Source: Alphaproteobacteria bacterium (GTDB lineage Bacteria > Pseudomonadota > Alphaproteobacteria > Rhodobacterales > Rhodobacteraceae). From it: a DNA stretch of 8,887 bases. A program made the translations under genes and the position numbers. Shown piece by piece: positions 1-6,125 of the stretch. The stretch is taken from NCBI GenBank assembly GCA_024279075.1, contig JAJRRX010000108.1, positions 1-8,887 of the forward strand, given 5' to 3'. The number at the start of each line of letters is the position of its first letter. Within the stretch, counting starts at the first letter, position 1. The notes under the pieces are model-generated. The model saw only the letters and a program-made list of their open reading frames with translations. It was not told the origin of the DNA and ran no database searches.

Positions 1-882
1 AACGTAAAAGCGGTGCCGGCGTTTAACATGGTGCGGGAAATGTATCGGCGTGGCGAGCTGGAGGGCGTGGAGCGGCTGGTGGAGAATTCATCGGGAAACA
101 CTGTGTTTTCAATGGCCTTGGCGGCGCGGCAATTCGGGGTGACGCGCACGCAATCTTATGTGCCGAGCGAGATCTCGTGGAATAAACTCTTGATGCTGCA
201 ATTCTTTGGCATTGAGCCGATTGTGAATGTTGAGCCGCAGGCACCAGAGGAAAACGACCCCGCAACGGGGGTTTTTAAGGCGCGGCAAGATGGGCAGCAG
301 CCCGATGCCATGAACCCTGGCCAATATGAGAATAACGACAACCCCGAAGCCCACGAAAAGTGGACCGGCCCGCAGATTTGGCAACAAACCGAGGGAAAAA
401 TTGATATTTTCGGGGTCGGGCTGGGGACGACTGGCACCTTGATCGGAAATTCACGATTTCTCAAAAGCAAAAACCCAGCGATCAAGGTTGTGGGGGTCAT
501 GCGCGCGCCTGATAACTATGTGCCCGGCGTGCGCACAGAAAACCTGCTCAATGTGGTGGATTTTGCGTGGCGCGACCATGTGGACACGCTGGTTGGCGTA
601 AAAACCGAAACCGCCTACCTGACCAGCATGGAGATGAGCCGCCTTGGCATTCTGGCTGGCCCAAGCTCTGGCCTCGCCTTGGCGGGGCTGCTGGAACACC
701 TGAAAAACCTGAAGGAAACTGACGAGCTGGAAAGCTTCCGCCGCGCAGATAGTGGTGAAATCACCTGTGTTTTCCCTTGCCCCGATGGGCCGATGGCGTA
801 TTTGGATGAATATTTTAAGTATGTGGATGAAAGCCATTTTCCGGCCATAACCAACGAAGATGACTTGGTGAACAAGCCCTGA
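1..882 (+). CDS. Cysteine synthase/CBS-fold PLP-dependent enzyme (5' end cut by window)
   Basis: The frame is open from base 1, and 293 residues are visible before TGA. It aligns by eye with CysK-type fold-type II PLP enzymes. The visible part begins NVKAVPAFNM, matching the SVKCRIGANM segment of E. coli CysK, so Lys3 is the likely Schiff-base lysine and about 40 N-terminal residues lie outside the window. The Asn-containing substrate loop is ENSSGNTV (about residues 28-35). The segment HEKWTGPQIW resembles CysK's HEKTTGPEIW. The PLP-phosphate loop is GLGTTGT (about 140-146), and GPSSGLALAG matches the late GISSGAA motif. Known members make cysteine or cystathionine, or cleave thiols, in the cytoplasm; the substrate here is unknown. 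Odd points are V instead of G after SGNT, a Thr in the phosphate loop, and C-P-D where CysK has S-S. An ArsR gene follows after 10 bp, so the two are probably one operon. Family assignment is strong; the exact reaction is not assignable. Confidence 0.88.
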   Translation, partial: NVKAVPAFNMVREMYRRGELEGVERLVENSSGNTVFSMALAARQFGVTRTQSYVPSEISWNKLLMLQFFGIEPIVNVEPQAPEENDPATGVFKARQDGQQPDAMNPGQYENNDNPEAHEKWTGPQIWQQTEGKIDIFGVGLGTTGTLIGNSRFLKSKNPAIKVVGVMRAPDNYVPGVRTENLLNVVDFAWRDHVDTLVGVKTETAYLTSMEMSRLGILAGPSSGLALAGLLEHLKNLKETDELESFRRADSGEITCVFPCPDGPMAYLDEYFKYVDESHFPAITNEDDLVNKP

Positions 883-892
883 AAGGGAAAGT

Positions 893-1237
893 ATGGACCA
901 GCTAAAAGCCATTGAAGCCTTTGCCGCCCTCGCGCAAGATACCCGCATGTCGATCTATCGGCTGCTGGTGAAACAGGCCAAAAGCAGCGTGCGCGCCAGC
1001 GAGATTTCGGAGCGCCTTGGCATTGTGCCTTCCACGCTCTCTGGCCATTTGGCGATATTGCGGCGGGCAGGCTTGCTGAAATCAACCCGCCATCAGCGCG
1101 AAATCCGCTATGCCGCCGATATTGCTGCTATAAACGCACTGGTCAGCTTTTTGCTGCAAGATTGTTGTGATGGTCAAATGGAGCATTGCGGCGAGATCCT
1201 GACCTTGCTGAAAAGCCCTAATGGGCAACACGCCTGA
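893..1237 (+). CDS. ArsR/SmtB-family winged-helix repressor with arsenite-type C-terminal cysteines
   Basis: A 114-residue protein of the usual ArsR length. The winged-helix DNA-binding part spans about residues 34-73, with the recognition helix near PSTLSGHLAILR (46-57) and the wing around 64-73. The first helix (MDQLKAIEAFAALAQDTR) is typical of the family. There is no ELCVC-type alpha-3 metal motif. Instead the C-terminal helix carries Cys91, Cys92 and Cys99 (DCCDGQMEHC). This resembles the C-terminal three-cysteine arsenite site described for the Acidithiobacillus ferrooxidans ArsR, so an As(III), Sb(III) or other thiophilic/redox signal is a reasonable inference. A purine-rich AAAGGGA lies 4 bases before the ATG. 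The gene starts 10 bp after the PLP-enzyme gene, suggesting co-transcription and probably autoregulation of that operon; the operator would lie upstream of the window. No arsC or arsenite exporter is visible nearby. Its stop is 7 bp from the convergent recF stop. Confidence 0.9.
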   Translation: MDQLKAIEAFAALAQDTRMSIYRLLVKQAKSSVRASEISERLGIVPSTLSGHLAILRRAGLLKSTRHQREIRYAADIAAINALVSFLLQDCCDGQMEHCGEILTLLKSPNGQHA

Positions 1238-1244
1238 TTTGGTG

Positions 1245-2342
1245 CTAAGTTTTTTCTATAGGGATGGATTGATTTCCCGCCTCTACAATTTCAAGGAACT
1301 GCGCCCGAGATCTCAAACCCTCAAAAAGCTCAGGCCCTGTGCCGGTGAGCCAGGCCTGCGCCTTTAGCCCATATAATTCATCATAAAGCGCAGCGCGGCG
1401 ATCGGCATCCAAATGCGCAGCAACCTCGTCCAGCAGCAAAATGGGCGGCGCGCCAAAATCATCGCGCAGCGCGCGGGCGTTGGCGAGGATGAGCGAGATA
1501 AGCAGCGCTTTTTGCTCGCCGGTGGAGCAAGACCGCGCCTCCACGCCTTTAGCCTTAAACACCGCGTGCAGGTCGGCCCGATGCGGGCCGTCTAGCGTCC
1601 GCCCTGCTCTCAGGTCTTGTGTGCGGCCCGCGCTGAAAGCTTCGCGTAAATCGTCAGGCGTGGTTAGAGGGTCGCCGATAATGCTCAGCTCCGCAGTCGG
1701 GAAGGCCGTTTGGGCGCTGTCTTGGGCGATTTGCAGGCGGGCGACCACATCGGCGCGGTTGACCACAATCTCGCTGCCACTTTCGGCCATCTGCGCTTCA
1801 AGAGCGGCATACCACGCGGCGTCATTTATTTGGTCTTTCAGCAGGCGGTTACGGTCTCGCATCGCCTTTTCATAAGCGAGCGTCGCCTCGGCATGTTTGG
1901 GGTGGAAGCTCATCACCATCCGGTCCAGAAACCGCCGCCGCTCGCCAGCGCCCTCCACCCAAAGCCTATCCATCACCGGCACCAGCCAGACAATGCGGGC
2001 AAGGCGACCAAGAGCGGTTTGTGGGGCTTTTTTGCCGTCAATCTCTACTGTGCGGGGGGAGTCGCTTTCCGCCCGTGTGCTCACCTCGTGCAGTTCCGAA
2101 AAACTGTGCAAATCGGCACTCACCTTCCAGCCCAAAGCCTCGGGGCGGCGCATGAGTTCGGGAGGGGCAGCACGGCGCAGGCCTCGCCCGGGGGAAAGCA
2201 TGGAAATCGCTTCCAGAATGTTGGTTTTGCCCGCGCCGTTAGCCCCGTAAAGCGCCATAATGCCGCCATCTGATTCAATATGCGCCTGCTTATAGGAGCG
2301 GAAATGCGAGAGGGTTAATGCGGTGGCAGCAAGGCGGGGCAT
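1245..2342 (-). CDS. recF: RecF, DNA replication/repair ATPase
   Basis: A 365-residue SMC/ABC-type ATPase of normal RecF length. RecF binds gapped DNA and, with RecO and RecR, helps load RecA at stalled forks. The Walker A motif is GANGAGKT (residues 33-40), preceded by the typical LTLSHFRSY start. The ABC signature is STGEQKALL (about 273-281). The Walker B motif ILLLDE (301-306) is followed by VAAHLD (the D-loop). The ATG directly follows the dnaN TAA with no spacer and has only a weak GC-rich Shine-Dalgarno inside dnaN, which suggests translational coupling to the clamp gene. In many bacteria gyrB follows recF; here a convergent ArsR gene does, leaving 7 bp between the stop codons. No clear intrinsic terminator is seen in that gap; read-through into the ArsR antisense strand is possible. 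Confidence 0.96.
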   Translation of the reverse strand: MPRLAATALTLSHFRSYKQAHIESDGGIMALYGANGAGKTNILEAISMLSPGRGLRRAAPPELMRRPEALGWKVSADLHSFSELHEVSTRAESDSPRTVEIDGKKAPQTALGRLARIVWLVPVMDRLWVEGAGERRRFLDRMVMSFHPKHAEATLAYEKAMRDRNRLLKDQINDAAWYAALEAQMAESGSEIVVNRADVVARLQIAQDSAQTAFPTAELSIIGDPLTTPDDLREAFSAGRTQDLRAGRTLDGPHRADLHAVFKAKGVEARSCSTGEQKALLISLILANARALRDDFGAPPILLLDEVAAHLDADRRAALYDELYGLKAQAWLTGTGPELFEGLRSRAQFLEIVEAGNQSIPIEKT

Positions 2343-3461
2343 TTACACCCGCATAGGCATCACGACATAGATCGCGCTGTCATCATTGCCTTCGCGCATC
2401 AGCGTCGGGTCACCCGAGGAGTTGAACATAAACACCGCATTCTCGCGGTCCACCTGATTGGCGATTTCCAGCAAGTATTTGGCATTAAAGCCAATTTCGA
2501 GATGCTCGTCGCCATAAGCCACGGCCAGTTCTTCCTCGGCCGCCCCGCTGTCGGGTGCGTTTACGGAAAGCACCAAACGGTCCTCATCCAAGCTCAACTT
2601 CACGGCACGGGAGCGCTCGGAAGAAACCGTAGACACACGGTCAACGGCGCGGGCGAACTCCGCCGCGTCCACTTCCAGCCGCTTGGTGTTATTCGTCGGA
2701 ATTACCCGCGTGTAATCCGGGAAGGTGCCATCAATCACCTTGGAGGTCAGTGTGATCTCCGGCGTCGCAAAGCGGATTTTGGTTTCGGAAACGGAAACGG
2801 CGATGCTCGCCTCGTCGTCCCCCAGCAATTTGCCCAGCTCGGCCACGGTTTTGCGCGGCACAATCACGCCGGGAAGCTCCTCGGCCCCCACGGGCAGGTC
2901 GGCATCCACTCGTGCCAAGCGGTGGCCATCGGTTGCCACGCAGCGCAGCACGAGGCCATCGGCCCCTTGCGAGGCGTGCATGTAAACGCCGTTGAGGTAA
3001 TACCTTGTTTCCTCAGTTGAAATCGCGAATTTTGCTTTGTCAAACAACCGCCGCAGCACGGGGGCTTTAGCACTGAAATTGCACTCATATTCGCTGCTCG
3101 CCATTACAGGAAAATCCTCGCGCGGCAGGGTGGCCAAGCTAAAATGCGAGCGGCCAGCTGTAATTTCCATTCGGCCAGAGGTGCCATCGTCAGACAGCGA
3201 AACCATCGCCCCGTCCGGCAGCTTGCGCACAATTTCGTGTAGCATATGGGCGGGTACGGTCGTCGCCCCCGCTTGCTCGACCATCGCTGGCGATTTATCA
3301 ATCACCTCGATATCAAGGTCCGTGGCGCGGAAATTCACCGTCTCGCCCTCGGCCTCGATCAGCACATTGGCCAGAATAGGAATGGTATTGCGCCGCTCCA
3401 CAACCGACTGCGCACGGCTCATGGCTTTAAGAAGGGCAGAGCGTTCAATACTGGCTTTCAT
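2343..3461 (-). CDS. dnaN: DNA polymerase III beta subunit (sliding clamp)
   Basis: This is the ring-shaped processivity clamp that tethers Pol III and other DNA enzymes. From the chosen ATG the protein is 372 residues, the usual alphaproteobacterial length, and forms three repeated clamp domains. Recognisable family segments are MKASIERSALLKAM at the N-terminus, VVERRNTIPILANVL, TEETRYYLNGV (about 149-159), DGHRLA (about 178-183), PDYTRVIPTNN in the third domain, and the C-terminal VVMPMRV that forms part of the partner-binding cleft. A GTG three codons upstream (3470) would add MTT; I prefer the ATG because it restores the usual MK-I-ER start and has GGTGA six bases before it. The gene is separated from dnaA by an opposite-strand gene, so it needs its own promoter in the 3462-3620 gap; a candidate is listed. 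It is coupled to recF downstream. Confidence 0.96.
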   Translation of the reverse strand: MKASIERSALLKAMSRAQSVVERRNTIPILANVLIEAEGETVNFRATDLDIEVIDKSPAMVEQAGATTVPAHMLHEIVRKLPDGAMVSLSDDGTSGRMEITAGRSHFSLATLPREDFPVMASSEYECNFSAKAPVLRRLFDKAKFAISTEETRYYLNGVYMHASQGADGLVLRCVATDGHRLARVDADLPVGAEELPGVIVPRKTVAELGKLLGDDEASIAVSVSETKIRFATPEITLTSKVIDGTFPDYTRVIPTNNTKRLEVDAAEFARAVDRVSTVSSERSRAVKLSLDEDRLVLSVNAPDSGAAEEELAVAYGDEHLEIGFNAKYLLEIANQVDRENAVFMFNSSGDPTLMREGNDDSAIYVVMPMRV

Positions 3462-3494
3462 GGTCGTCACCGCGTTATGAATAATTGGAAAATA

Positions 3495-3522
3495 ACCCTA
3501 GCGGATGTGGCAGGAAGTTCAA
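3495..3522 (-). promoter_or_regulatory. Candidate dnaN-recF promoter
   Basis: On the minus strand, TTGAAC (3517-3522) is followed after 16 bases by TAGGGT (3495-3500), which is 33 bases before the preferred dnaN ATG. The -35 matches the consensus at 4 of 6 bases and the -10 is weak. Context supports it more than sequence does: the gene upstream on this strand, dnaA, is cut off by a convergent plus-strand gene, so dnaN must be expressed from this gap. The same 159-bp gap must also hold the divergent promoter of the gene at 3621, for which only a weak TAGATA (3591-3596) was seen. Confidence 0.35.
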
Positions 3523-3620
3523 GGGATAGTTGCTTCATAAAGGCCTACATGGCAATCTGCGCGCCGAAAGCGTACCTTACCAAGCGCCGTTAGATATTTG
3601 ATCAAGCCGAAAGGGCTGCC

Positions 3621-4145
3621 ATGCCGTTTTTCCTGTCGCTGTTTTTGCTGGCAATGATCCCGCCGATTTATGCGGTATCTCCGCCAAGCATGGACACGCC
3701 CTTTGTCGAGCATTGCACGGGCGAGTTTGCGGCATCCGCCGCGCGAAGCTTTGAAAATATGTTTGAAAGTGAAACAGACCAGATGCTCGCAGCCCTCACC
3801 TTTGATTCCGTAGGGGCGTTTTCAAAAGTCACAGCGCGCGAGGTCTGCATTTGCTTTGAAACCGCCCACGCAGCGCTGAACGAGCCTTCTAGCCCACTAT
3901 CCGTAGAAGACCTGTGGAACACATTTTTGGCTTTAGAGCGCGGCGATTCTGAAGCGTTGGACGAGATATGGGTGCCATTGCAAAGCCTGCCAGATGTGGA
4001 AAAGGATCGTATAAAAGCGCTAACAGCGGAAGCAAGCGAAGCAATGCTCGCGTGCACGCGCCGCCGCATTCAGGCTGTGCTCGACACCAGTATGCTGCAC
4101 GGATTAAACCTTCAGATCGGCGCTGCGGTGGGAATTATTCCGTAG
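3621..4145 (+). CDS. Hypothetical secreted protein with four cysteines
   Basis: I do not recognise this 174-residue protein. It begins with a short hydrophobic segment, MPFFLSLFLLAMIPPIYA, that reads as a Sec signal peptide with likely cleavage after Ala18 (IYA), so the mature part would be periplasmic. No lipobox and no further clear transmembrane segment is seen. The mature part is acidic and helix-friendly, with Cys32, Cys76, Cys78 and Cys145; the C-I-C pair and even cysteine number fit disulfides or metal binding, but no known motif is matched. AAAGGG lies five bases before the ATG. The frame is preferred over its 133-codon antisense ORF because it has a signal peptide and normal acidic composition, while the antisense reading is Ser/Arg-rich. 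It sits between dnaN and dnaA on the opposite strand, divergent from dnaN and convergent with dnaA (21 bp between stops). Real gene likely; function unknown. Confidence 0.72.
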   Translation: MPFFLSLFLLAMIPPIYAVSPPSMDTPFVEHCTGEFAASAARSFENMFESETDQMLAALTFDSVGAFSKVTAREVCICFETAHAALNEPSSPLSVEDLWNTFLALERGDSEALDEIWVPLQSLPDVEKDRIKALTAEASEAMLACTRRRIQAVLDTSMLHGLNLQIGAAVGIIP

Positions 4146-4147
4146 GA

Positions 4148-4164
4148 TGCGTGGTCCCCACGCA
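4148..4164. terminator. Hairpin between convergent stops (possible bidirectional terminator)
   Basis: A perfect 7-bp inverted repeat, TGCGTGG (4148-4154) and CCACGCA (4158-4164) with a TCC loop, fills most of the 21 bp between the stop codon of the secreted protein gene and that of dnaA. Neither strand has a T-run after the stem, so it is not a textbook intrinsic terminator. It could still separate or stabilise the two convergent transcripts. Confidence 0.4.
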
Positions 4165-4166
4165 CC

Positions 4167-5525
4167 TTAAGCCTCCAGCATCCGCCGCAGCAGTTCCACA
4201 TCATCCGCGATCTGGCTATCCGTCAACTTCATCTCTTCCACCCGCTTCACCGCGTGAATCACGGTCGTGTGGTCTCGCCCGCCGAACTTCCGGCCAATTT
4301 CCGGCAGGGATTTAGCCGTGAGCGACTTGCTCAGGAACATTGCCACTTGCCGTGGCCGCGCCACAGCGCGGGCGCGGCGGGGGGACAGCAGATCAGAAAT
4401 CCGCAGGTTATAATGCTCGGCCACCTTGCGCTGGATTTCGTCGATCGTCACCTTGCGGTCCGACTGGCGAAGCAAGTCCGACAGCGAATCCTGCGCCATT
4501 TCCAGCGTAATATCGCGGCCCACCAGCGAGGCGAAGGCGAAGAGCCGTGTCAGCGCGCCCTCCAGCACCCGCACGTTGGAGCTGATCCGGTGGGCGAGGA
4601 ATTCCAGCACTTTTACATCAAGGCCCACATTCGGGTTGGCCTTGGCTTGGGCTTCAGCTTTGGCATGCAAAATGCCTAGGCGCAGCTCATAATTCGTCGG
4701 GTGCAGGTCCACGACAAGGCCCCATTGCAGGCGGCTCCGAATGCGCTCCTCCAAGCCTTCAATCTCGCCCGGAGAGCAGTCTGCCGATATGACAATCTGC
4801 TTGCCTTGCTCGATCAAGGCATTGAAAGTATGGAAGAATTCGTCTTGCGTTGAGTTCTTCCCCGCAATGAATTGCAGGTCATCAACCATCAGCATATCGA
4901 CCGAGCGGAACTGCTCTTTGAAGCTATGCATATCCTTAAACCGAAGCGCTTGCACAAAGCGGAACATAAATTGCTCGGCGGAAAGATAAAGCACGCGGGC
5001 CTCGGGGCGGGTAGCGCGGATTTCATGCGCAATGGCGTGCATCAGGTGGGTTTTGCCCAAACCAACGCCGCCATAAAGGAACAGCGGGTTAAAAGTAACA
5101 TCGCCACCCTCAGCCACACGGCGTGAAGCGGCATGGGCCAGTTCGTTGGGGGTGCCGACCACAAATTGGTCAAAGGTAAAGCGGCTATCGAGCGGCGAGG
5201 AAGCCAAGCGTGGCTCGGAAGGCTTGGCGGTAGGCTTAGTCGCCACACGCTCCGCCGCCGGCGCAGCTGTTTGGCTTGGGGCTTCAAACGCAAGCCGGCC
5301 AATCTCTACGCCTTCAGCCTTAAACAGGTGTAAAATCGCGTCTGCGTAATTGCGCTGCACCCAGTTGCCCATAAAATTGGTCGGTACGGAAAACCGAGCG
5401 ATCCCGGCTTCAATGCCAAGCAGTTCCAGCGGCTCTATCCAGTTGTTAAACGCATCAACCCCGATAGAGGCGCGCAGCTCGGTCCTGATCCGTCCCCAGC
5501 AATCAATGTGGCTTATAGCGTCCAT
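4167..5525 (-). CDS. dnaA: Chromosomal replication initiator protein DnaA
   Basis: DnaA is the AAA+ initiator that binds DnaA boxes and melts oriC. From the chosen start it is 452 residues. Domain I (about 1-80) begins MDAISHIDCWGRIRTELRA and contains FNNWIEPLELL. A short Ala/Pro-rich linker (domain II) covers about 83-112. The AAA+ domain shows Walker A GGVGLGKT (152-159), Walker B MVDDLQF with Asp215-Asp216, the Arg-finger region ERIRSRLQWGL (Arg265 the likely finger) and a sensor-II segment NVRVLEGAL near 317-325. Domain IV ends with the DnaA-box recognition signature GGRDHTTVIHAV (415-426). The frame extends upstream to a TTG at 5600 and an ATG at 5588, but I choose the ATG at 5525 because AGGGA sits 6 bases before it and the WGR domain-I start follows, as in relatives. 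It is convergent with the gene at 3621, and unusually dnaN does not follow directly. Confidence 0.95.
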   Translation of the reverse strand: MDAISHIDCWGRIRTELRASIGVDAFNNWIEPLELLGIEAGIARFSVPTNFMGNWVQRNYADAILHLFKAEGVEIGRLAFEAPSQTAAPAAERVATKPTAKPSEPRLASSPLDSRFTFDQFVVGTPNELAHAASRRVAEGGDVTFNPLFLYGGVGLGKTHLMHAIAHEIRATRPEARVLYLSAEQFMFRFVQALRFKDMHSFKEQFRSVDMLMVDDLQFIAGKNSTQDEFFHTFNALIEQGKQIVISADCSPGEIEGLEERIRSRLQWGLVVDLHPTNYELRLGILHAKAEAQAKANPNVGLDVKVLEFLAHRISSNVRVLEGALTRLFAFASLVGRDITLEMAQDSLSDLLRQSDRKVTIDEIQRKVAEHYNLRISDLLSPRRARAVARPRQVAMFLSKSLTAKSLPEIGRKFGGRDHTTVIHAVKRVEEMKLTDSQIADDVELLRRMLEA

Positions 5526-5537
5526 TTTGTCCCTGTT

Positions 5538-5549
5538 CGCGCATGCGCG
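5538..5549. repeat. 12-bp perfect palindrome beside the dnaA ribosome-binding site
   Basis: CGCGCATGCGCG is perfectly self-complementary and ends 3 bases upstream of the dnaA Shine-Dalgarno CAGGG (5531-5535). A second CAGGG lies on the other side of the palindrome (5556-5560). In the mRNA it could fold as a small CGCG/CGCG hairpin, or in DNA be a dimer-protein site. Palindromes this long are expected about twice by chance in a window of this size, so function is only a possibility. Confidence 0.35.
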
Positions 5550-5612
5550 GTGTTGCCCTGCCTTGGGGCGATTATTGTTTTTTATCATGGCGCAAAACAA
5601 CAGAAGACCGTG

Positions 5613-5631
5613 GCCGAAAATCGCTTTCGGC
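5613..5631 (-). other. Hairpin in the dnaA leader
   Basis: A perfect 7-bp stem, GCCGAAA and TTTCGGC with a 5-base loop, lies about 88 bases upstream of the dnaA ATG, inside the leader predicted from the promoter at 5700-5727. No T-run follows on the minus strand, so it is not a standard terminator. It could affect leader stability or attenuation. Confidence 0.35.
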
Positions 5632-5699
5632 GGTGTTTCAAAATTGTTCTGACGGCGCTTTCGGGCAGAATGCGGATGATCGCCAAGCTCATGAGTGAA

Positions 5700-5727
5700 G
5701 CTATACTATCGGCGCAGATTCGGGCAA
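5700..5727 (-). promoter_or_regulatory. Candidate dnaA promoter
   Basis: On the minus strand, TTGCCC (5722-5727) is followed after 16 bases by TATAGC (5700-5705). It would give a leader of about 168 bases to the dnaA ATG at 5525. It lies just downstream of the rpsT terminator, as expected if dnaA is expressed independently. A second weaker candidate nearer the gene is AATAAT (5571-5576) with TTGTTT (5595-5600) and an 18-base spacer. Neither is certain. Confidence 0.4.
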
Positions 5728-5738
5728 GAGCACGAATC
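5717..5738. promoter_or_regulatory. Paired GANTC (CcrM-type) sites as an inverted repeat at the dnaA promoter
   Basis: GATTCG (5717-5722) and CGAATC (5733-5738) form a 6-bp inverted repeat with a 10-base spacer. Each half contains a GANTC methylation target. One lies in the spacer of the candidate dnaA promoter next to its -35, the other just upstream of the -35. In Caulobacter, CcrM methylation of GANTC sites at the dnaA promoter tunes its transcription through the cell cycle; the same role here is an inference. Confidence 0.45.
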
Positions 5739-5766
5739 ACAGAAATTTGACTTTTTTGTGTCAAAC

Positions 5767-5795
5767 AAAAAAGCACGCCAAACTGGCGTGCTTTT
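5767..5795 (-). terminator. Intrinsic terminator of rpsT
   Basis: A perfect stem, GCACGCCA (5773-5780) and TGGCGTGC (5784-5791) with an AAC loop, is flanked by A-runs and T-runs that extend the pairing. On the minus strand the stem is followed by six T residues (5767-5772). It begins 23 bp after the rpsT stop. Because TTTT (5792-5795) follows on the plus strand as well, it could act in both directions. A second AT-rich 9-bp hairpin (5751-5773) overlaps its 3' edge. Confidence 0.9.
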
Positions 5796-5818
5796 GAAAA
5801 ACCAAACGTAAGGGTGCT

Positions 5819-6085
5819 TTACGCAGCCATCGCTTTCACACGCGCGGCAAGGCGCGAAACTTTACGGCTGGCGGTAGATTTATGCCAAATGCCTTTGGTC
5901 ACGCCACGCATGATTTCTGGCTGAGCATTTTTAAGCGCGGTTGCCGCAACGGTTTGGTCGCCGCCGGCAATAGCTTCTTCCACACGACGGATAAAAGTCT
6001 TGATCCGTGTGCGGCGGTTTTTGTTAATTTCGGCGCGGCGCTCAGAGGTGCGGGCGCGTTTTTTTGCTTGGGGCGAGTTAGCCAT
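5819..6085 (-). CDS. rpsT: 30S ribosomal protein S20
   Basis: An 88-residue, strongly basic, helical protein that binds 16S rRNA early in 30S assembly. It begins MANSPQAKKRARTSERR and has the family segments NKNRRTRIKTFIRRVEEAI and KGIWHKSTASRKVSRLAARV near the C-terminus; length is normal. The start is a standard ATG with GGAT about 9 bases upstream. It has its own strong-looking promoter (6126-6154) and its own intrinsic terminator (5767-5795), so it appears to be a single-gene transcription unit between the enoyl-CoA hydratase gene and dnaA. In enterobacteria S20 represses its own translation; no evidence for or against that can be read here. Confidence 0.97.
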   Translation of the reverse strand: MANSPQAKKRARTSERRAEINKNRRTRIKTFIRRVEEAIAGGDQTVAATALKNAQPEIMRGVTKGIWHKSTASRKVSRLAARVKAMAA

Positions 6086-6125
6086 GTTTTATCATCCGGT
6101 TTTTCGTGATCTACGTTGAAGCGAT

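Noticed and set aside
451..1085. Minus-strand ORFs of 156-165 codons opposite the PLP enzyme and ArsR genes
   Set aside because: Antisense shadows of two well-recognised genes; their translations show no family features.
3668..4069. 133-codon minus-strand ORF co-directional with dnaA/dnaN
   Set aside because: Ser/Arg-rich shadow of the plus-strand gene, which has a signal peptide and normal composition.
5526..5600. N-terminally extended DnaA (TTG at 5600 or ATG at 5588)
   Set aside because: The extension has no family match and poor initiation signals; the ATG at 5525 has AGGGA at good spacing and begins at domain I.
5526..5818. Possible oriC next to dnaA
   Set aside because: I searched this gap and the others for TTATNCACA-like DnaA boxes and found no cluster, and no AT-rich unwinding repeat. 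Proximity to dnaA alone is not evidence of an origin in this group.
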